This document shows positions 9,459 to 17,740 of a DNA stretch of 64,000 bases, piece after piece. The notes beneath the pieces are model-generated. The model searched no databases and had not been told where the DNA came from. It saw nothing but the letters and a program-made list of their open reading frames with translations. This DNA comes from Bacillota bacterium. Its GTDB lineage: Bacteria > Bacillota > Clostridia > Peptostreptococcales > Anaerovoracaceae. Both the position numbers and the translations under genes were made by a program. The DNA is taken from positions 1 to 64,000 of the forward strand of contig JALEHL010000057.1 in NCBI GenBank assembly GCA_022770665.1, given 5' to 3'. Each line of letters begins with the position of its first letter. Positions within the stretch are counted from its first letter, which is position 1.

Positions 9459-10304
9459 ATGATACAGGATATTTATCCGCACCGTTATCACAATGAATAC
9501 CGGCCGTGCGCACCGCGGCCGGACAGCATACTGCTGTTTTATGACGAAGAGTGCGTCCTTGCTGCAATGCCGGATGAAAAACTGCAGTTCCCGCAGTTCC
9601 GCCATTTGGGTGCCAATGCAGCGGCTGTTGCGGAAAATGCAGTTTATCTGTTTTCGATCGATGATCTGGCATACTTTCTGACGCTGGACAGACCGAAGCT
9701 GAATCCGCAGGCTGCAGAGCACTTTTCCATGCATCCTGTCAGCATCTTCCGGACAGCGAAGCCGCTGGCCCAGGCATTTGCAGGCATTACAGGCAGTCAG
9801 CTGAAAAACTGGTATGACACCAGCAGGTACTGCGGCCGATGCGGAAGTGAACTGAAACAGGACAAGAAGGAAAGAATGCTGCGCTGCCCGGTCTGCGGTC
9901 ATACCGTGTATCCGAAAATATCGCCGGCGGTCATTGTCGGAGTGAAGGATGGTGACAGACTTCTTCTGACAAAATACAGCGGCAGAGCCTATAAGCGATA
10001 CGCGCTGATTGCGGGTTTCAATGAAATCGGCGAATCGATCGAAGATACAGTCCGCAGAGAGGTCATGGAGGAGGTCGGCCTGAAGGTCAAAAATATCCGA
10101 TATTATAAGAGTCAGCCCTGGTCATTCAGTGAAACGCTGCTGATGGGGTTTTACTGTGATCTGGACGGTTCTGCGGAGATTCAGCTGGATACAGAAGAGC
10201 TTTCTGAGGGCGTCTGGATGAAGCGGGAGGAAATTCCGAAGCCGGTTTCAGATATCAGCCTGACATCCGAAATGATCGAGCGGTTCCGAAGGGGCCTGGA
10301 ATAA
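9459..10304 (+). CDS. nudC: NudC-type NAD(H) pyrophosphatase
   Basis: A 281-residue Nudix hydrolase of the NudC group, which splits NADH to NMNH and AMP and can remove NAD caps from RNA. Features in order: a divergent N-terminal domain, a zinc ribbon with CGRCG (about 124) and CPVCG (about 143), a Nudix box GFNEIGE-N7-REVMEEVGL (about 186-208) and the NudC signature SQPWSF (about 219) that separates NudC from other Nudix families. The frame is open from 9366, but ATG 9459 follows an AAGAAGG site and the upstream part overlaps the previous gene. It lies 34 bases after the PurF-like gene and 30 before a macro-domain gene, so all three may be co-transcribed. The neighbours suggest a role in NAD or ADP-ribose housekeeping. 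Confidence 0.92.
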   Translation: MIQDIYPHRYHNEYRPCAPRPDSILLFYDEECVLAAMPDEKLQFPQFRHLGANAAAVAENAVYLFSIDDLAYFLTLDRPKLNPQAAEHFSMHPVSIFRTAKPLAQAFAGITGSQLKNWYDTSRYCGRCGSELKQDKKERMLRCPVCGHTVYPKISPAVIVGVKDGDRLLLTKYSGRAYKRYALIAGFNEIGESIEDTVRREVMEEVGLKVKNIRYYKSQPWSFSETLLMGFYCDLDGSAEIQLDTEELSEGVWMKREEIPKPVSDISLTSEMIERFRRGLE

Positions 10305-10334
10305 TGAAGCTCTGCAGAGAGCAGGAGGTATGGA

Positions 10335-11348
10335 ATGCCATTTCAGATCGTACATAATGATATCACGAAAATGAATACGGATGCCATCGTTAATGCCGCC
10401 AATTCCCGGCTTCAGCAGGGCGGCGGCGTATGCGGCGCCATTTTTGCAGCGGCAGGAGCAGAAGCATTGCAGGAGGAATGCAGACGGAAAGCACCTTGTC
10501 CGACAGGAAGCGCGGTACTTACCGGAGCTTACGGTCTTCCCGCAAAATATATTATTCATGCAGTGGGGCCCGTCTGGCATGGCGGCGGATGCGGGGAGGA
10601 AACGCTGCTGCGCAGTGCCTACCGGTCAGCACTGGAGCTGGCGGCAGCCCATGGCTGCCGGTCCATTTCTTTTCCGCTGATTTCAGCGGGGATCTACGGT
10701 TATCCGAAGGAGCAGGCGCTGGAGGCGGCAGTCAGCACCTGTAGCCAGTTCCTTCTGCAGCTGGATGAAATACAGGAAATGGACATCTATCTGACCGTAT
10801 TCGACCGCGGTGCAGTGGCATTGAGTGAAAAACTGTTCCAGAATATCCGCCATTATATCGATACCTGTCTGGATGCGGACAGCGAAATGCGTAAGAGACG
10901 TATGGAGCAGGAGTGTCTGACATGCTATGATCTGGCGCCGAAGTGTGCCGCATCAGCAGTACAGGAACGCAGTCTGGAAGATCTGGTCAGCAATCTGGGA
11001 GAGACTTTCTCGGAAATGGTGCTTCGGCTGGCATCGGAAAAAGGTTTTACCGATGCGGAAGTTTATAAAAAAGCCAATCTGGACAGAAAACTGTTTTCCA
11101 AGATCCGAAGCAATGCGGGATACCATCCGAAAAAAGATACGGCCCTTGCCTTGGCCATCGGACTGCAGCTTTCCCTGGACGAGACGCTGGATCTGCTGGC
11201 GCGGGCCGGATACACGCTTTCCTCCAGCAGCCGGAGTGATGTGATCGTTCGCTATTTTCTGGAACAGGATCAGCATGATATTTTCGTAATTAATGAAGCA
11301 CTGTTCTGTTTCGGCGAATCTGTCCTGGGGAGCACCGCCTGCATCTGA
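10335..11348 (+). CDS. Macro domain protein with C-terminal HTH-like domain
   Basis: A 337-residue fusion. Residues 1-165 are a macro domain of the MacroD/YmdB type that binds or removes ADP-ribose: NAANSRLQQGGGVCGAIF near 18-35 and the second loop SAGIYGYP near 117 are typical. Residues about 200-337 form a helical domain (KKANLDRKLFSKIRSNAGYH near 243, then ALALAIGLQLSLDETLDLL) that looks like an HTH or other small helical domain of the kind fused to macro domains in Clostridia. ATG 10335 has GCAGGAGG five bases upstream. It lies 30 bases after nudC and is closed by a strong terminator. The two domains together suggest a regulator or effector that reads ADP-ribose signals, but DNA binding is not proven. 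Confidence 0.85.
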   Translation: MPFQIVHNDITKMNTDAIVNAANSRLQQGGGVCGAIFAAAGAEALQEECRRKAPCPTGSAVLTGAYGLPAKYIIHAVGPVWHGGGCGEETLLRSAYRSALELAAAHGCRSISFPLISAGIYGYPKEQALEAAVSTCSQFLLQLDEIQEMDIYLTVFDRGAVALSEKLFQNIRHYIDTCLDADSEMRKRRMEQECLTCYDLAPKCAASAVQERSLEDLVSNLGETFSEMVLRLASEKGFTDAEVYKKANLDRKLFSKIRSNAGYHPKKDTALALAIGLQLSLDETLDLLARAGYTLSSSSRSDVIVRYFLEQDQHDIFVINEALFCFGESVLGSTACI

Positions 11349-11369
11349 TAGTGAAAAACCGGTTCTTTC

Positions 11370-11400
11370 AAAAAGGTCGCCTTCCGGGCGACCTTTTTGT
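11370..11400 (+). terminator. Intrinsic terminator after the macro-domain gene
   Basis: Perfect stem AAAAAGGTCGCC/GGCGACCTTTTT with a short TTCCG-type loop, A-run before and T-run after. It ends the PurF-like, nudC and macro-domain transcript and could also act leftward. Confidence 0.92.
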
Positions 11401-11405
11401 TTCCT

Positions 11406-11423
11406 GCGTATGATATCATGCGC
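11406..11423. promoter_or_regulatory. 18-base imperfect palindrome before the VWA gene
   Basis: GCGTATGAT and ATCATGCGC are inverted with one mismatch, directly after the terminator and 50 bases before the VWA gene. The size and place suit a dimeric repressor site. The HTH-like macro-domain protein next door is one possible binder, but that is a guess. Confidence 0.4.
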
Positions 11424-11472
11424 ATATACAGGAAAGGCCTTCTGCAGGAGGGTATGAAAGGAGAACGGAGAA

Positions 11473-12132
11473 ATGAAAAAAGGATTGACAGAACTGGTTT
11501 TTATACTGGACAGAAGCGGCTCCATGGCCGGGCTGGAGAAAGATACCATCGGCGGTTTCAATGCGATGATAAAGAAGCAGCAGGAAACGGAGGGAGAAGC
11601 GGTAGCTACCACGGTGCTTTTCGATGATAAGTACGAGATCCTTCACGACAGAATCAATGTGCAGGGAATTCAGCCTATGACAGAGGAGCAGTACTATGTG
11701 CGCGGATGTACGGCACTGCTGGATGCGGCGGGCAGGACTATAGAAAAGATCCGCCATGCCCAGGAGATGACGGCAGAAGCGCTGCGGGCAGAAAAGGTGA
11801 TTGTGGTCATTACCACCGACGGAATGGAAAATGCAAGCCGCTTCTACAGCAGGAAGAAGATCCGGCAACTGATTGAAACCCAGAAGGAACAGGGGTGGGA
11901 ATTCCTTTTTCTGGGCGCCAATATGGATGCAGAGGCAGAAGCGGAAACCCTTGGTATTGGGAAAGACCGGGCAGCAACCTATGAGAATGATCATGATGGC
12001 GTGGCACTGAATTATGAGGTCCTGAGCGCAGCTGTGACCTGTATGCGCCATAGCGAGGCACCGGTGGATGGAAGCTGGAAAAAACCGATTGAGCATGATA
12101 TACGGTGCAGAAGAGAAAGAAACGGGAATTAA
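11473..12132 (+). CDS. VWA domain protein, TerY-like
   Basis: A 219-residue single-domain von Willebrand A protein, cytosolic (no signal peptide or membrane helix). The metal-ion-dependent adhesion site is complete: DRSGSMAG near residue 14, the threonine in GCTALLDA near 79 and the aspartate in TTDGMENAS near 114. It most resembles TerY-type proteins found in tellurite-resistance-like and other stress clusters, where they bind partner proteins. No kinase or TerD-like partner lies beside it; the upstream macro-domain protein is the nearest candidate. ATG 11473 follows GGAGAACGGAG. It is preceded by a palindrome and followed by a hairpin-rich gap, so it may be transcribed alone. Function unknown. 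Confidence 0.85.
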   Translation: MKKGLTELVFILDRSGSMAGLEKDTIGGFNAMIKKQQETEGEAVATTVLFDDKYEILHDRINVQGIQPMTEEQYYVRGCTALLDAAGRTIEKIRHAQEMTAEALRAEKVIVVITTDGMENASRFYSRKKIRQLIETQKEQGWEFLFLGANMDAEAEAETLGIGKDRAATYENDHDGVALNYEVLSAAVTCMRHSEAPVDGSWKKPIEHDIRCRRERNGN

Positions 12133-12147
12133 AGAGATTCGTCCCGG

Positions 12148-12275
12148 CCGGACGAAAAACTGCTTGTTTTTCGTCCGGGAAACGATTACACTATTAACAG
12201 GCGGCAGAAAATGCCGCCGGTTTCGCAGAAATTGCTTCGCGGAACGCGCTGCCGACGCTTGTACGGCGGCAGGCG
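12148..12275 (+). other. Three or four consecutive hairpins between the VWA and glycosylase genes
   Basis: In order: CCGGACGAAAAAC/GTTTTTCGTCCGG (12148-12178, 13 perfect pairs), GGCGGCA/TGCCGCC (12200-12218), a weak one near 12221-12244, and GCTGCCG/CGGCGGC near 12249-12275. The first could end the VWA transcript although its T-run lies inside the stem. The density of structure in so short a gap suggests a leader or small RNA for the glycosylase gene. Confidence 0.45.
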
Positions 12276-12287
12276 AGGGAGGAAGAG

Positions 12288-12797
12288 ATGGACCAGATGC
12301 ATCAGACGCACCAGTTCGAACCGGTTTATGATGAAAACAGCCTTGTTCTGATCCTCGGCACTTTTCCGTCCGTAAAATCCAGAGAAAACCGATTCTTTTA
12401 CGGACATCCCCAGAATCGATTCTGGAAGGTTCTGGCCGAATTGACCGGAGAAGAAGTGCCGCTGACCATTCCGGACAAAAAGCAGCTGCTGCTTTCCCAT
12501 CACATTGCAGTCTGGGATGTGGTTTACAGTTGCGATATCACAGGCTCCAGCGACAGTTCCATCCGGAATGTGGTATCCTGTGATCTGACTCCCGTTCTTC
12601 AGGAAAGCCGCATCCGCGCTATTTTTGCCAACGGATCTACGGCAGCGAAACTATATGAAAAATACCAGAGGAAACAGACGGGTATGGAGATTATTCCGCT
12701 GCCATCCACCAGTCCGGCCAACGCATCCTGCAGTCTGGATAAACTGAAAAAGGCCTGGTCTGTGATAGCGGATTATCTGCAGCAGGATGAGGAATAA
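12288..12797 (+). CDS. DNA-deoxyinosine glycosylase (uracil-DNA glycosylase family 6)
   Basis: A 169-residue protein of UDG superfamily family 6, small monofunctional glycosylases that remove hypoxanthine (deaminated adenine) from DNA. The first active-site loop GTFPSVKS is near residue 24, followed by NRFWKVL, and the second loop PSTSPANA is near 144. Length is normal for the family. ATG 12288 has GAGGAAGAG in front. Its end lies 14 bases before the aldo/keto reductase start, so they may share a transcript, though no functional link is evident. Repair of deamination damage is family knowledge; the exact base preference is not decided by the sequence. Confidence 0.88.
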   Translation: MDQMHQTHQFEPVYDENSLVLILGTFPSVKSRENRFFYGHPQNRFWKVLAELTGEEVPLTIPDKKQLLLSHHIAVWDVVYSCDITGSSDSSIRNVVSCDLTPVLQESRIRAIFANGSTAAKLYEKYQRKQTGMEIIPLPSTSPANASCSLDKLKKAWSVIADYLQQDEE

Positions 12798-12810
12798 CAG
12801 GAGTAAAGGA

Positions 12811-13839
12811 ATGTCAGGAAAAGTAAGACTGGGAAAAACAGAAATGATGGCAGACAGAAACGGCTTCGGAGCACTGCCGATTCAGCGGATCAGTGAAGAA
12901 GAAGCCTGCAGACTGCTTCGAAAAGCCTTTGAGGGCGGGGTGAACTTCTTCGATACGGCAAGGTATTATACCGACAGTGAACGGAAAATCGGCATGGCGC
13001 TGGGAAACGTGCGGGATCAGATCTACATCGCCTCGAAGACCATGGCTCTCACGGGGGAAATTCTGGAAAGGGATCTGGAAATGTCCCTCACAGAACTGGG
13101 GACAGATTATATTGATCTCTACCAGCTGCATAATACACCGTTCTGCCCGAAGCCGGGAGGCGAAGATGGACTGTACGACGCGTTGCTCCGTGCGAAAGAG
13201 AACGGAAAGATCCGGCATATCGGCATCACCAATCATCGGTTGGCGGTGGCGGAGGAAGCCATTGAAAGCGGCCTGTATGAAACGCTGCAGTTCCCGTTCT
13301 CTTATCTGTGCGGTGATCAGGAGCTTCGGCTGATCCGTCAGTGTGAAAAGGCGGATATGGGATTTATCGCCATGAAGGGAATGGCTGGAGGCCTTCTGCA
13401 GAATGGACGCGCAGCATACGCTTATCTGGCGCAATTCCCTTCCGTCCTGCCGATCTGGGGTGTGCAGCGGGAGGAAGAACTGGATCAGTTTCTCTGCTGC
13501 AGTAAGAATCCCCCTTCGCTGGAAGAGAAAGAAATTCAGGCGGTGATTGCGAAGGACCGGAAAGAGCTTCTGGGGGACTTCTGCCGGGGATGCGGTTACT
13601 GTATGCCATGTCCTGCAGGCATTCGGATCAATGACTGTGCACGGCTTTCTCTGATGATCCGCCGGGCCCCTTCTGCTCCGTGGCTGAGTGAGGAGATGCA
13701 GGTGGAAATGGCGAAAATTGATGACTGTCTGGAATGTGGGCAATGCCGAAGCCGTTGTCCGTACGGGCTGGACACACCGACGCTTTTAAAGAAAAATCTG
13801 CAGGACTATCGCGAGATCCTGGCAGGAAAACCGCTGTGA
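12811..13839 (+). CDS. Aldo/keto reductase with C-terminal ferredoxin-type iron-sulfur domain
   Basis: A 342-residue protein: an aldo/keto reductase TIM barrel (FFDTARYYTDSE with the catalytic Asp/Tyr near 50, HNTPF near 105, GITNH near 142) joined to a two-cluster ferredoxin-like tail with CRGCGYCMPC near 256 and CLECGQCRSRC near 304. Such fusions are common in anaerobes and are thought to pass electrons from a low-potential carrier to an organic substrate. The frame extends to 12787, but ATG 12811 has AGGAG and avoids overlap with the glycosylase. A second member of the family lies at 43424-44593. Substrate unknown. Confidence 0.88.
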   Translation: MSGKVRLGKTEMMADRNGFGALPIQRISEEEACRLLRKAFEGGVNFFDTARYYTDSERKIGMALGNVRDQIYIASKTMALTGEILERDLEMSLTELGTDYIDLYQLHNTPFCPKPGGEDGLYDALLRAKENGKIRHIGITNHRLAVAEEAIESGLYETLQFPFSYLCGDQELRLIRQCEKADMGFIAMKGMAGGLLQNGRAAYAYLAQFPSVLPIWGVQREEELDQFLCCSKNPPSLEEKEIQAVIAKDRKELLGDFCRGCGYCMPCPAGIRINDCARLSLMIRRAPSAPWLSEEMQVEMAKIDDCLECGQCRSRCPYGLDTPTLLKKNLQDYREILAGKPL

Positions 13840-13910
13840 CCGGCTAGACCGGCGAAATGGCTGCCTGCCAAGCACCAGCGCCCAGGCATTCATATGGCGG
13901 AAAACAGCAT

Positions 13911-13946
13911 AAAAAACACACAGCAGTTTGGGTGTTCTGCTGTGTG
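13911..13946 (-). terminator. Leftward-facing terminator-like hairpin
   Basis: CACACAGCAG/CTGCTGTGTG is a perfect ten-pair stem with a ten-base loop. The T6 tract lies on its left side, so it would stop leftward transcription. No leftward gene was found in the 360 bases to its right, which leaves room for an antisense or small RNA. Confidence 0.5.
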
Positions 13947-14310
13947 CGGCATTGCTCCCGTACGGATTTGCACGTCAGAATGCTGTAATAGCCTTAGGCA
14001 ATGAAAGATGGTGTGAGAACGGCAATCCCGGGAAAGCATATTATTGGGACAGTCTTTGTATGGGTGATGGAAAGCTGCCCCGGAGAATAACGGCATTATG
14101 GGTAATTGTAATTGGGTAATGGGTATGAAAATTCGGGTTGGGAACTCTCGTTTGTATTATGTATGGAGTACTTGACTTTTTCAAGTCATCATAAGCTTGT
14201 TTGCTTTGCGTTATTCTCTTTTTAATTCATTCTAATTATATTGCAGGTACGCAAAAAATGATAGGAGAAAATGGCCGCGTAATTGAAAAATATGGCCAAC
14301 TTGTAAATCA
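13947..14310. other. Intergenic gap before the AraC gene
   Basis: No supported gene. A short frame at 13928-14119 has no ribosome site or recognisable product. TGACTT-TTTC-AAGTCA (14173-14188) is a perfect small inverted repeat overlapping a TTGACT that could be a -35; I do not see a convincing -10 at the right spacing. It may be a site for the AraC-type regulator that follows. Confidence 0.4.
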
Positions 14311-15216
14311 ATGAGAACAGTAGAAAGCATCCATGTGGACAACCAGCTTCTGGAAGACATCCACTATATCAATCCGGAAAAGCCAGTCGCATTTTATCAT
14401 TCTCTCCTGAATCCGGATGAGGTAAACAAGATACCATGGCACTGGCATCCTGCACTGCAGCTGGGACGTCTGAAAGAAGGGGAAGGACGTTTTTTCGTCG
14501 GCGATATGCAGTTTAAACTAAAGGAAGGAGACGGCATTCTCATAAATATCAATCAGCTGCACCGCTACAGTCCGGAAGCAAATCAGCCGCTGCATCTGAT
14601 CAATGTTCTTTTTTTGCTCGAGTTCGTTGCACCTCCGGCATCTCTGGCATATAAAAAATATGTAGAACCGATGCTGAGGGAGGAGAGTCGGCCCTGTTTC
14701 GTTCTTCGTCAGGAGATAGACTGGCAGAAAGAACTTCTGGACCTGTACGAAAGGGCGTTTCAGCTGGAGGAATCCGAACCGCATGCGACAGGCTATGAAC
14801 TGGAAGTTCACGAAATGTGCAGCCGGTTCTGGCGTGGAATTCTCACACATCTGGAGCAGTTTCCGAGGTGGGAGGCAAACAGTCATAAGATCACGTCACA
14901 GGTACGCATGAAGCAGATGCTTACTTTTATTGCTGAAAATTACAGTGAAAAGATCGCCCTGGATGATATCGCAGCTTCCGCCTGTATCAGCAAACGGGAG
15001 GCCCTGCGCTGTTTCCGTGAGAACATGTGGAAAACACCGATCCTGTATCTCACCGAGTATCGGATTGAGAAAGCCAAACAGGAACTGCTGGCAGGAGACA
15101 AGACGATTGTTGACATTGCATTTTCCTGTGGATTCGACAGCGCCAGCTATTTTAACCGCGTATTCCGAAAGCATGCCGGAATGACGCCGATGGAATACCG
15201 AAAGCGGATGGAATAG
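14311..15216 (+). CDS. AraC family transcriptional regulator with cupin sensor
   Basis: A 301-residue regulator. The N-terminal half is an AraC-type cupin with WHWHP near residue 44 and a GDG turn, the usual ligand-binding pocket. The C-terminal 100 residues hold the two helix-turn-helix units: ALDDIAASACISKREALRCF near 220 and TIVDIAFSCGFDSASYFNRV near 268, ending in the family signature FRKHAGMTPMEYRK. The upstream ribosome site is poor, so expression may be low. The next gene on the same strand, a polysaccharide deacetylase, follows after 41 bases and may be co-transcribed. The inducer cannot be told. Confidence 0.92.
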   Translation: MRTVESIHVDNQLLEDIHYINPEKPVAFYHSLLNPDEVNKIPWHWHPALQLGRLKEGEGRFFVGDMQFKLKEGDGILININQLHRYSPEANQPLHLINVLFLLEFVAPPASLAYKKYVEPMLREESRPCFVLRQEIDWQKELLDLYERAFQLEESEPHATGYELEVHEMCSRFWRGILTHLEQFPRWEANSHKITSQVRMKQMLTFIAENYSEKIALDDIAASACISKREALRCFRENMWKTPILYLTEYRIEKAKQELLAGDKTIVDIAFSCGFDSASYFNRVFRKHAGMTPMEYRKRME

Positions 15217-15223
15217 GAAGACG

Positions 15224-15248
15224 CCTCGCGGCATAGACTGCCATGAGG
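15224..15248 (+). promoter_or_regulatory. Hairpin that covers the ribosome site of the deacetylase gene
   Basis: CCTCGCGGCA (15224-15233) pairs with TGCCATGAGG (15239-15248) with one mismatch and one G-T wobble, over a five-base loop. The right arm contains the GAGG of the ribosome site, so the hairpin would hide it and lower translation. Confidence 0.5.
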
Positions 15249-15257
15249 TGATTGAAT

Positions 15258-16091
15258 ATGAAAAAGAAAATAATCCTTTCAGCAGCATTGGCAACGGTGA
15301 TTCTTATGGGAAGCCTTTTTGCACGGGGACATTTCGGCGGAAGCGGAAGGCCGGTTACGATACCGGAAAAGAATTCGGCAAAGACAATGACAGAAGCAGT
15401 CACAGCAGCTGCCGGCGGAAACTGGGGCCTCTGCTTTCAGAAAGACGGGCAGGTGCCGGTAGGAAACGCAACGGCAGAGTATCTGAAGCAGTTCCATGCC
15501 TGGTATGTAGGCCCGGAGGAAAAATCCATCTGGCTGACTTTTGATGCTGGCTATGAAAACGGATACACAGAAGAAATACTGAATGTGCTAAAGGAAGAAA
15601 AAGTTCCGGCAGCCTTTTTTCTAGTAGGAAACTATATTACAGAAAATCCGGATCTGGTGAACCGGATGGTCAAAGAAGGACATATCGTAGGCAACCATAC
15701 GATGCATCATCCGGATATGTCGGAAATTTCCGAAAAGGAAGCATTTCAGAAAGAACTTGCCGATCTTGAGACAGCATTTCAGCAGGTGACAGGCGCTAAA
15801 ATGAAGAAATATTACAGGCCGCCTCAGGGCAAATACAGTGAAGCAAACCTGAAAATGGCAGATGAACTGGGATATACTACAATTTTCTGGAGTCTTGCCT
15901 ACGTGGACTGGCTGCAGGACAGTCAGCCGACCCGGGAAGAAGCCCTGAACGTCCTTAACAGGCGGATCCATCCGGGTGCCATCGTGCTGCTGCACTCCAC
16001 ATCGAAAACCAACAGCCAGATCCTGCAGGAACTGATCCAGGGGTGGAAAAAGGAAGGATATGTATTCCGCAGCCTGGAGGAGCTGAAATAG
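15258..16091 (+). CDS. Polysaccharide deacetylase, PdaA-like
   Basis: A 277-residue exported enzyme of carbohydrate esterase family 4. Residues 1-24 form a lysine-headed signal or anchor helix. The NodB domain shows TFDAGYENG near 94 (catalytic base and metal Asp), NHTMHHP near 145 (metal histidines), RPPQGKYS near 188 and VLLHSTS near 240. The TFDAGYENG form and overall layout match PdaA/delta-lactam-biosynthetic de-N-acetylases, which act on muramic acid in spore cortex, in line with the cotJ genes downstream. Start: TTG 15252 is possible, but ATG 15258 lies seven bases after GAGGTG. The role in cortex is an inference; it could act on vegetative wall. Confidence 0.88.
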   Translation: MKKKIILSAALATVILMGSLFARGHFGGSGRPVTIPEKNSAKTMTEAVTAAAGGNWGLCFQKDGQVPVGNATAEYLKQFHAWYVGPEEKSIWLTFDAGYENGYTEEILNVLKEEKVPAAFFLVGNYITENPDLVNRMVKEGHIVGNHTMHHPDMSEISEKEAFQKELADLETAFQQVTGAKMKKYYRPPQGKYSEANLKMADELGYTTIFWSLAYVDWLQDSQPTREEALNVLNRRIHPGAIVLLHSTSKTNSQILQELIQGWKKEGYVFRSLEELK

Positions 16092-16157
16092 TTCGCGGTG
16101 AAAAAGAGTTGCGAGGATGCGTTTTGTTAGATAAAACAAAAAAATAGTAAAAATATG

Positions 16158-16185
16158 TTGATAACACACAAGATCATGCTATAAT
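16158..16185 (+). promoter_or_regulatory. Sigma-A promoter for the ammonium transporter gene
   Basis: TTGATA (16158-16163), a 16-base spacer ending in TGC, then TATAAT (16180-16185). The extended -10 makes it a strong vegetative promoter, about 80 bases before the start codon. Confidence 0.75.
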
Positions 16186-16271
16186 AGGAGAATATTTAAA
16201 AATACCAGTAATTAAATATTCAATCAGCGTTTCGAAACCAAAGACACATCATTATCAAGGAGGGCATTCTC

Positions 16272-17700
16272 ATGTATTTATCAGCAAGCACGATGTGGGT
16301 GTTAATTGGTGCGGTTCTGGTCTTTTTCATGCAGGCCGGCTTCGCCATGGTGGAAACCGGATTCACGCGGGCAAAAAATGCCGGAAACATTATTATGAAA
16401 AATCTGATGGACTTCTGTATCGGGACCATCGTCTTCTGGCTTCTGGGATTTGGCATCATGTTCGGCAGTGCCGGCAGCATCTTTGGAGGCATCGACTTTT
16501 TTATCAGCAATTCTGACAGCTATTCTGCGCCGGACGGCGTTCCACTTGAAGCTTTCATCATATTTCAGACTGTCTTCTGTGCCACAGCGGCTACCATCGT
16601 TTCGGGAGCCATGGCAGAGCGGACTAAATTCATATCCTATTGTATCTACAGCGCAGTGATCAGCCTTCTGATCTATCCGATCTCCGGCCACTGGATCTGG
16701 GGCGGCGGCCTGTGCAACTTTTGCGACCATGGTTGTCACCTGGGTCCGCTACAAGAAGCCGGATGTTTCCATGACTCTGAACGGCACCCTGGCAGGTCTG
16801 GTCGCCATTACAGCAGGCTGTGACGTGGTATCCACGGCAGGTTCTGCCATCATCGGCCTGATTGCCGGCGTTGTGGTAGTTTTCGCAGTGGAATTGATCG
16901 ACAAAATCTGCAAGGTCGACGATCCGGTCGGTGCGGTTTCTGTTCACGGGGGCTGCGGCGCGTTGGGCACGATTCTTACAGGATTCTTTGCAGCAGACGG
17001 CGGTGTCTTTTATGGCGGAGGATTCTCCCTGCTGGGGGTTCAGCTTCTGGGGGTTGCCAGTGTGATCGTTTACGTGGCAGTATCAATGTTTATTGTGTTT
17101 AAGATTATCGATGCGACCGTAGGACTGCGTGTATCTGCGGATGAGGAACTGACCGGTCTGGATCTGACGGAGCACGGTCTGGTCAGTGCCTATGCAGACT
17201 TCTCACCGGTCATGATGACGGGTGCGGATTCCATGAGCGGCGGCCTGAGCGGATTCGGTGCAGCAGATGGACAGGCAGCACCGGAAGCTGCAGCCATCCC
17301 GGTGGAAGTGCTGAAGAAGAATACGCCGTCTGTGGATGCGCCGATCAAGCAGGTGACCATCATTACCAGCAGAAACCGCTTCGACGCGCTCAAGGGGGCG
17401 CTTGCCCGGATCGGCGTCACCGGAATGACCGTGACGGAAGTCATGGGCTGCGGTGTGCAGAAAGGTGTCACCGAGCTGTACAGAGGTGTTCCTGTGGATA
17501 TCACCGTGCATCCGAAGGTACAGGTGGACGTGGTGGTCTCCAAGGTTCCGGTGGATACTGTGGTGGAAACCGCCAAGAAAGCACTCTATACCGGCCAGAT
17601 CGGCGACGGCAAGATCTTTATCTATGACGTGGAAGATGCGGTGAAGGTAAGAACCGGCGAGCACGGCTACGATGCATTGCAGGATGAGGACGTAAAGTAA
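16272..17700 (+). pseudogene. Amt ammonium transporter-PII fusion broken by an internal deletion
   Basis: The first frame (16272-16823) encodes the N-terminal Amt helices, from MYLSASTMWVLIGAVLVFF to YPISGHWIWGGG. Homology then stops and the frame runs on through nonsense. The second frame (16729-17700) resumes at MVVTWVRYKKPDVSMTLN and runs through the rest of Amt, a linker, and a complete PII (GlnB-like) domain: QVTIITSRNRFDALKGAL, the T-loop ELYRGVPVDI and GDGKIFIYDV. Against AmtB about 90 residues are missing between WIWGGG and the resumption, including the first pore histidine, and the reading frame shifts. The junction is near 16700-16710. Amt-PII fusions are known in Firmicutes, where PII plugs the channel when nitrogen is ample. 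The promoter and ribosome site (AAGGAGG) are intact. A mis-assembly is possible and should be excluded first. Confidence 0.88.
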
Positions 17701-17701
17701 C

Positions 17702-17733
17702 AGAAAAAGGCAGCTTGCGGGCTGCCTTTTTTG
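17702..17733 (+). terminator. Intrinsic terminator after the amt pseudogene
   Basis: AAAAAGGCAGC/GCTGCCTTTTTT around a TTGCGG loop. The A-run on the left lets it serve the convergent cotJ operon as well. Confidence 0.92.
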
Positions 17734-17740
17734 TGTGCTG

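Noticed and set aside
13928-14119. 63-codon plus-strand frame before the AraC gene
   Set aside because: Starts in the hairpin loop, has no ribosome site and no recognisable product.
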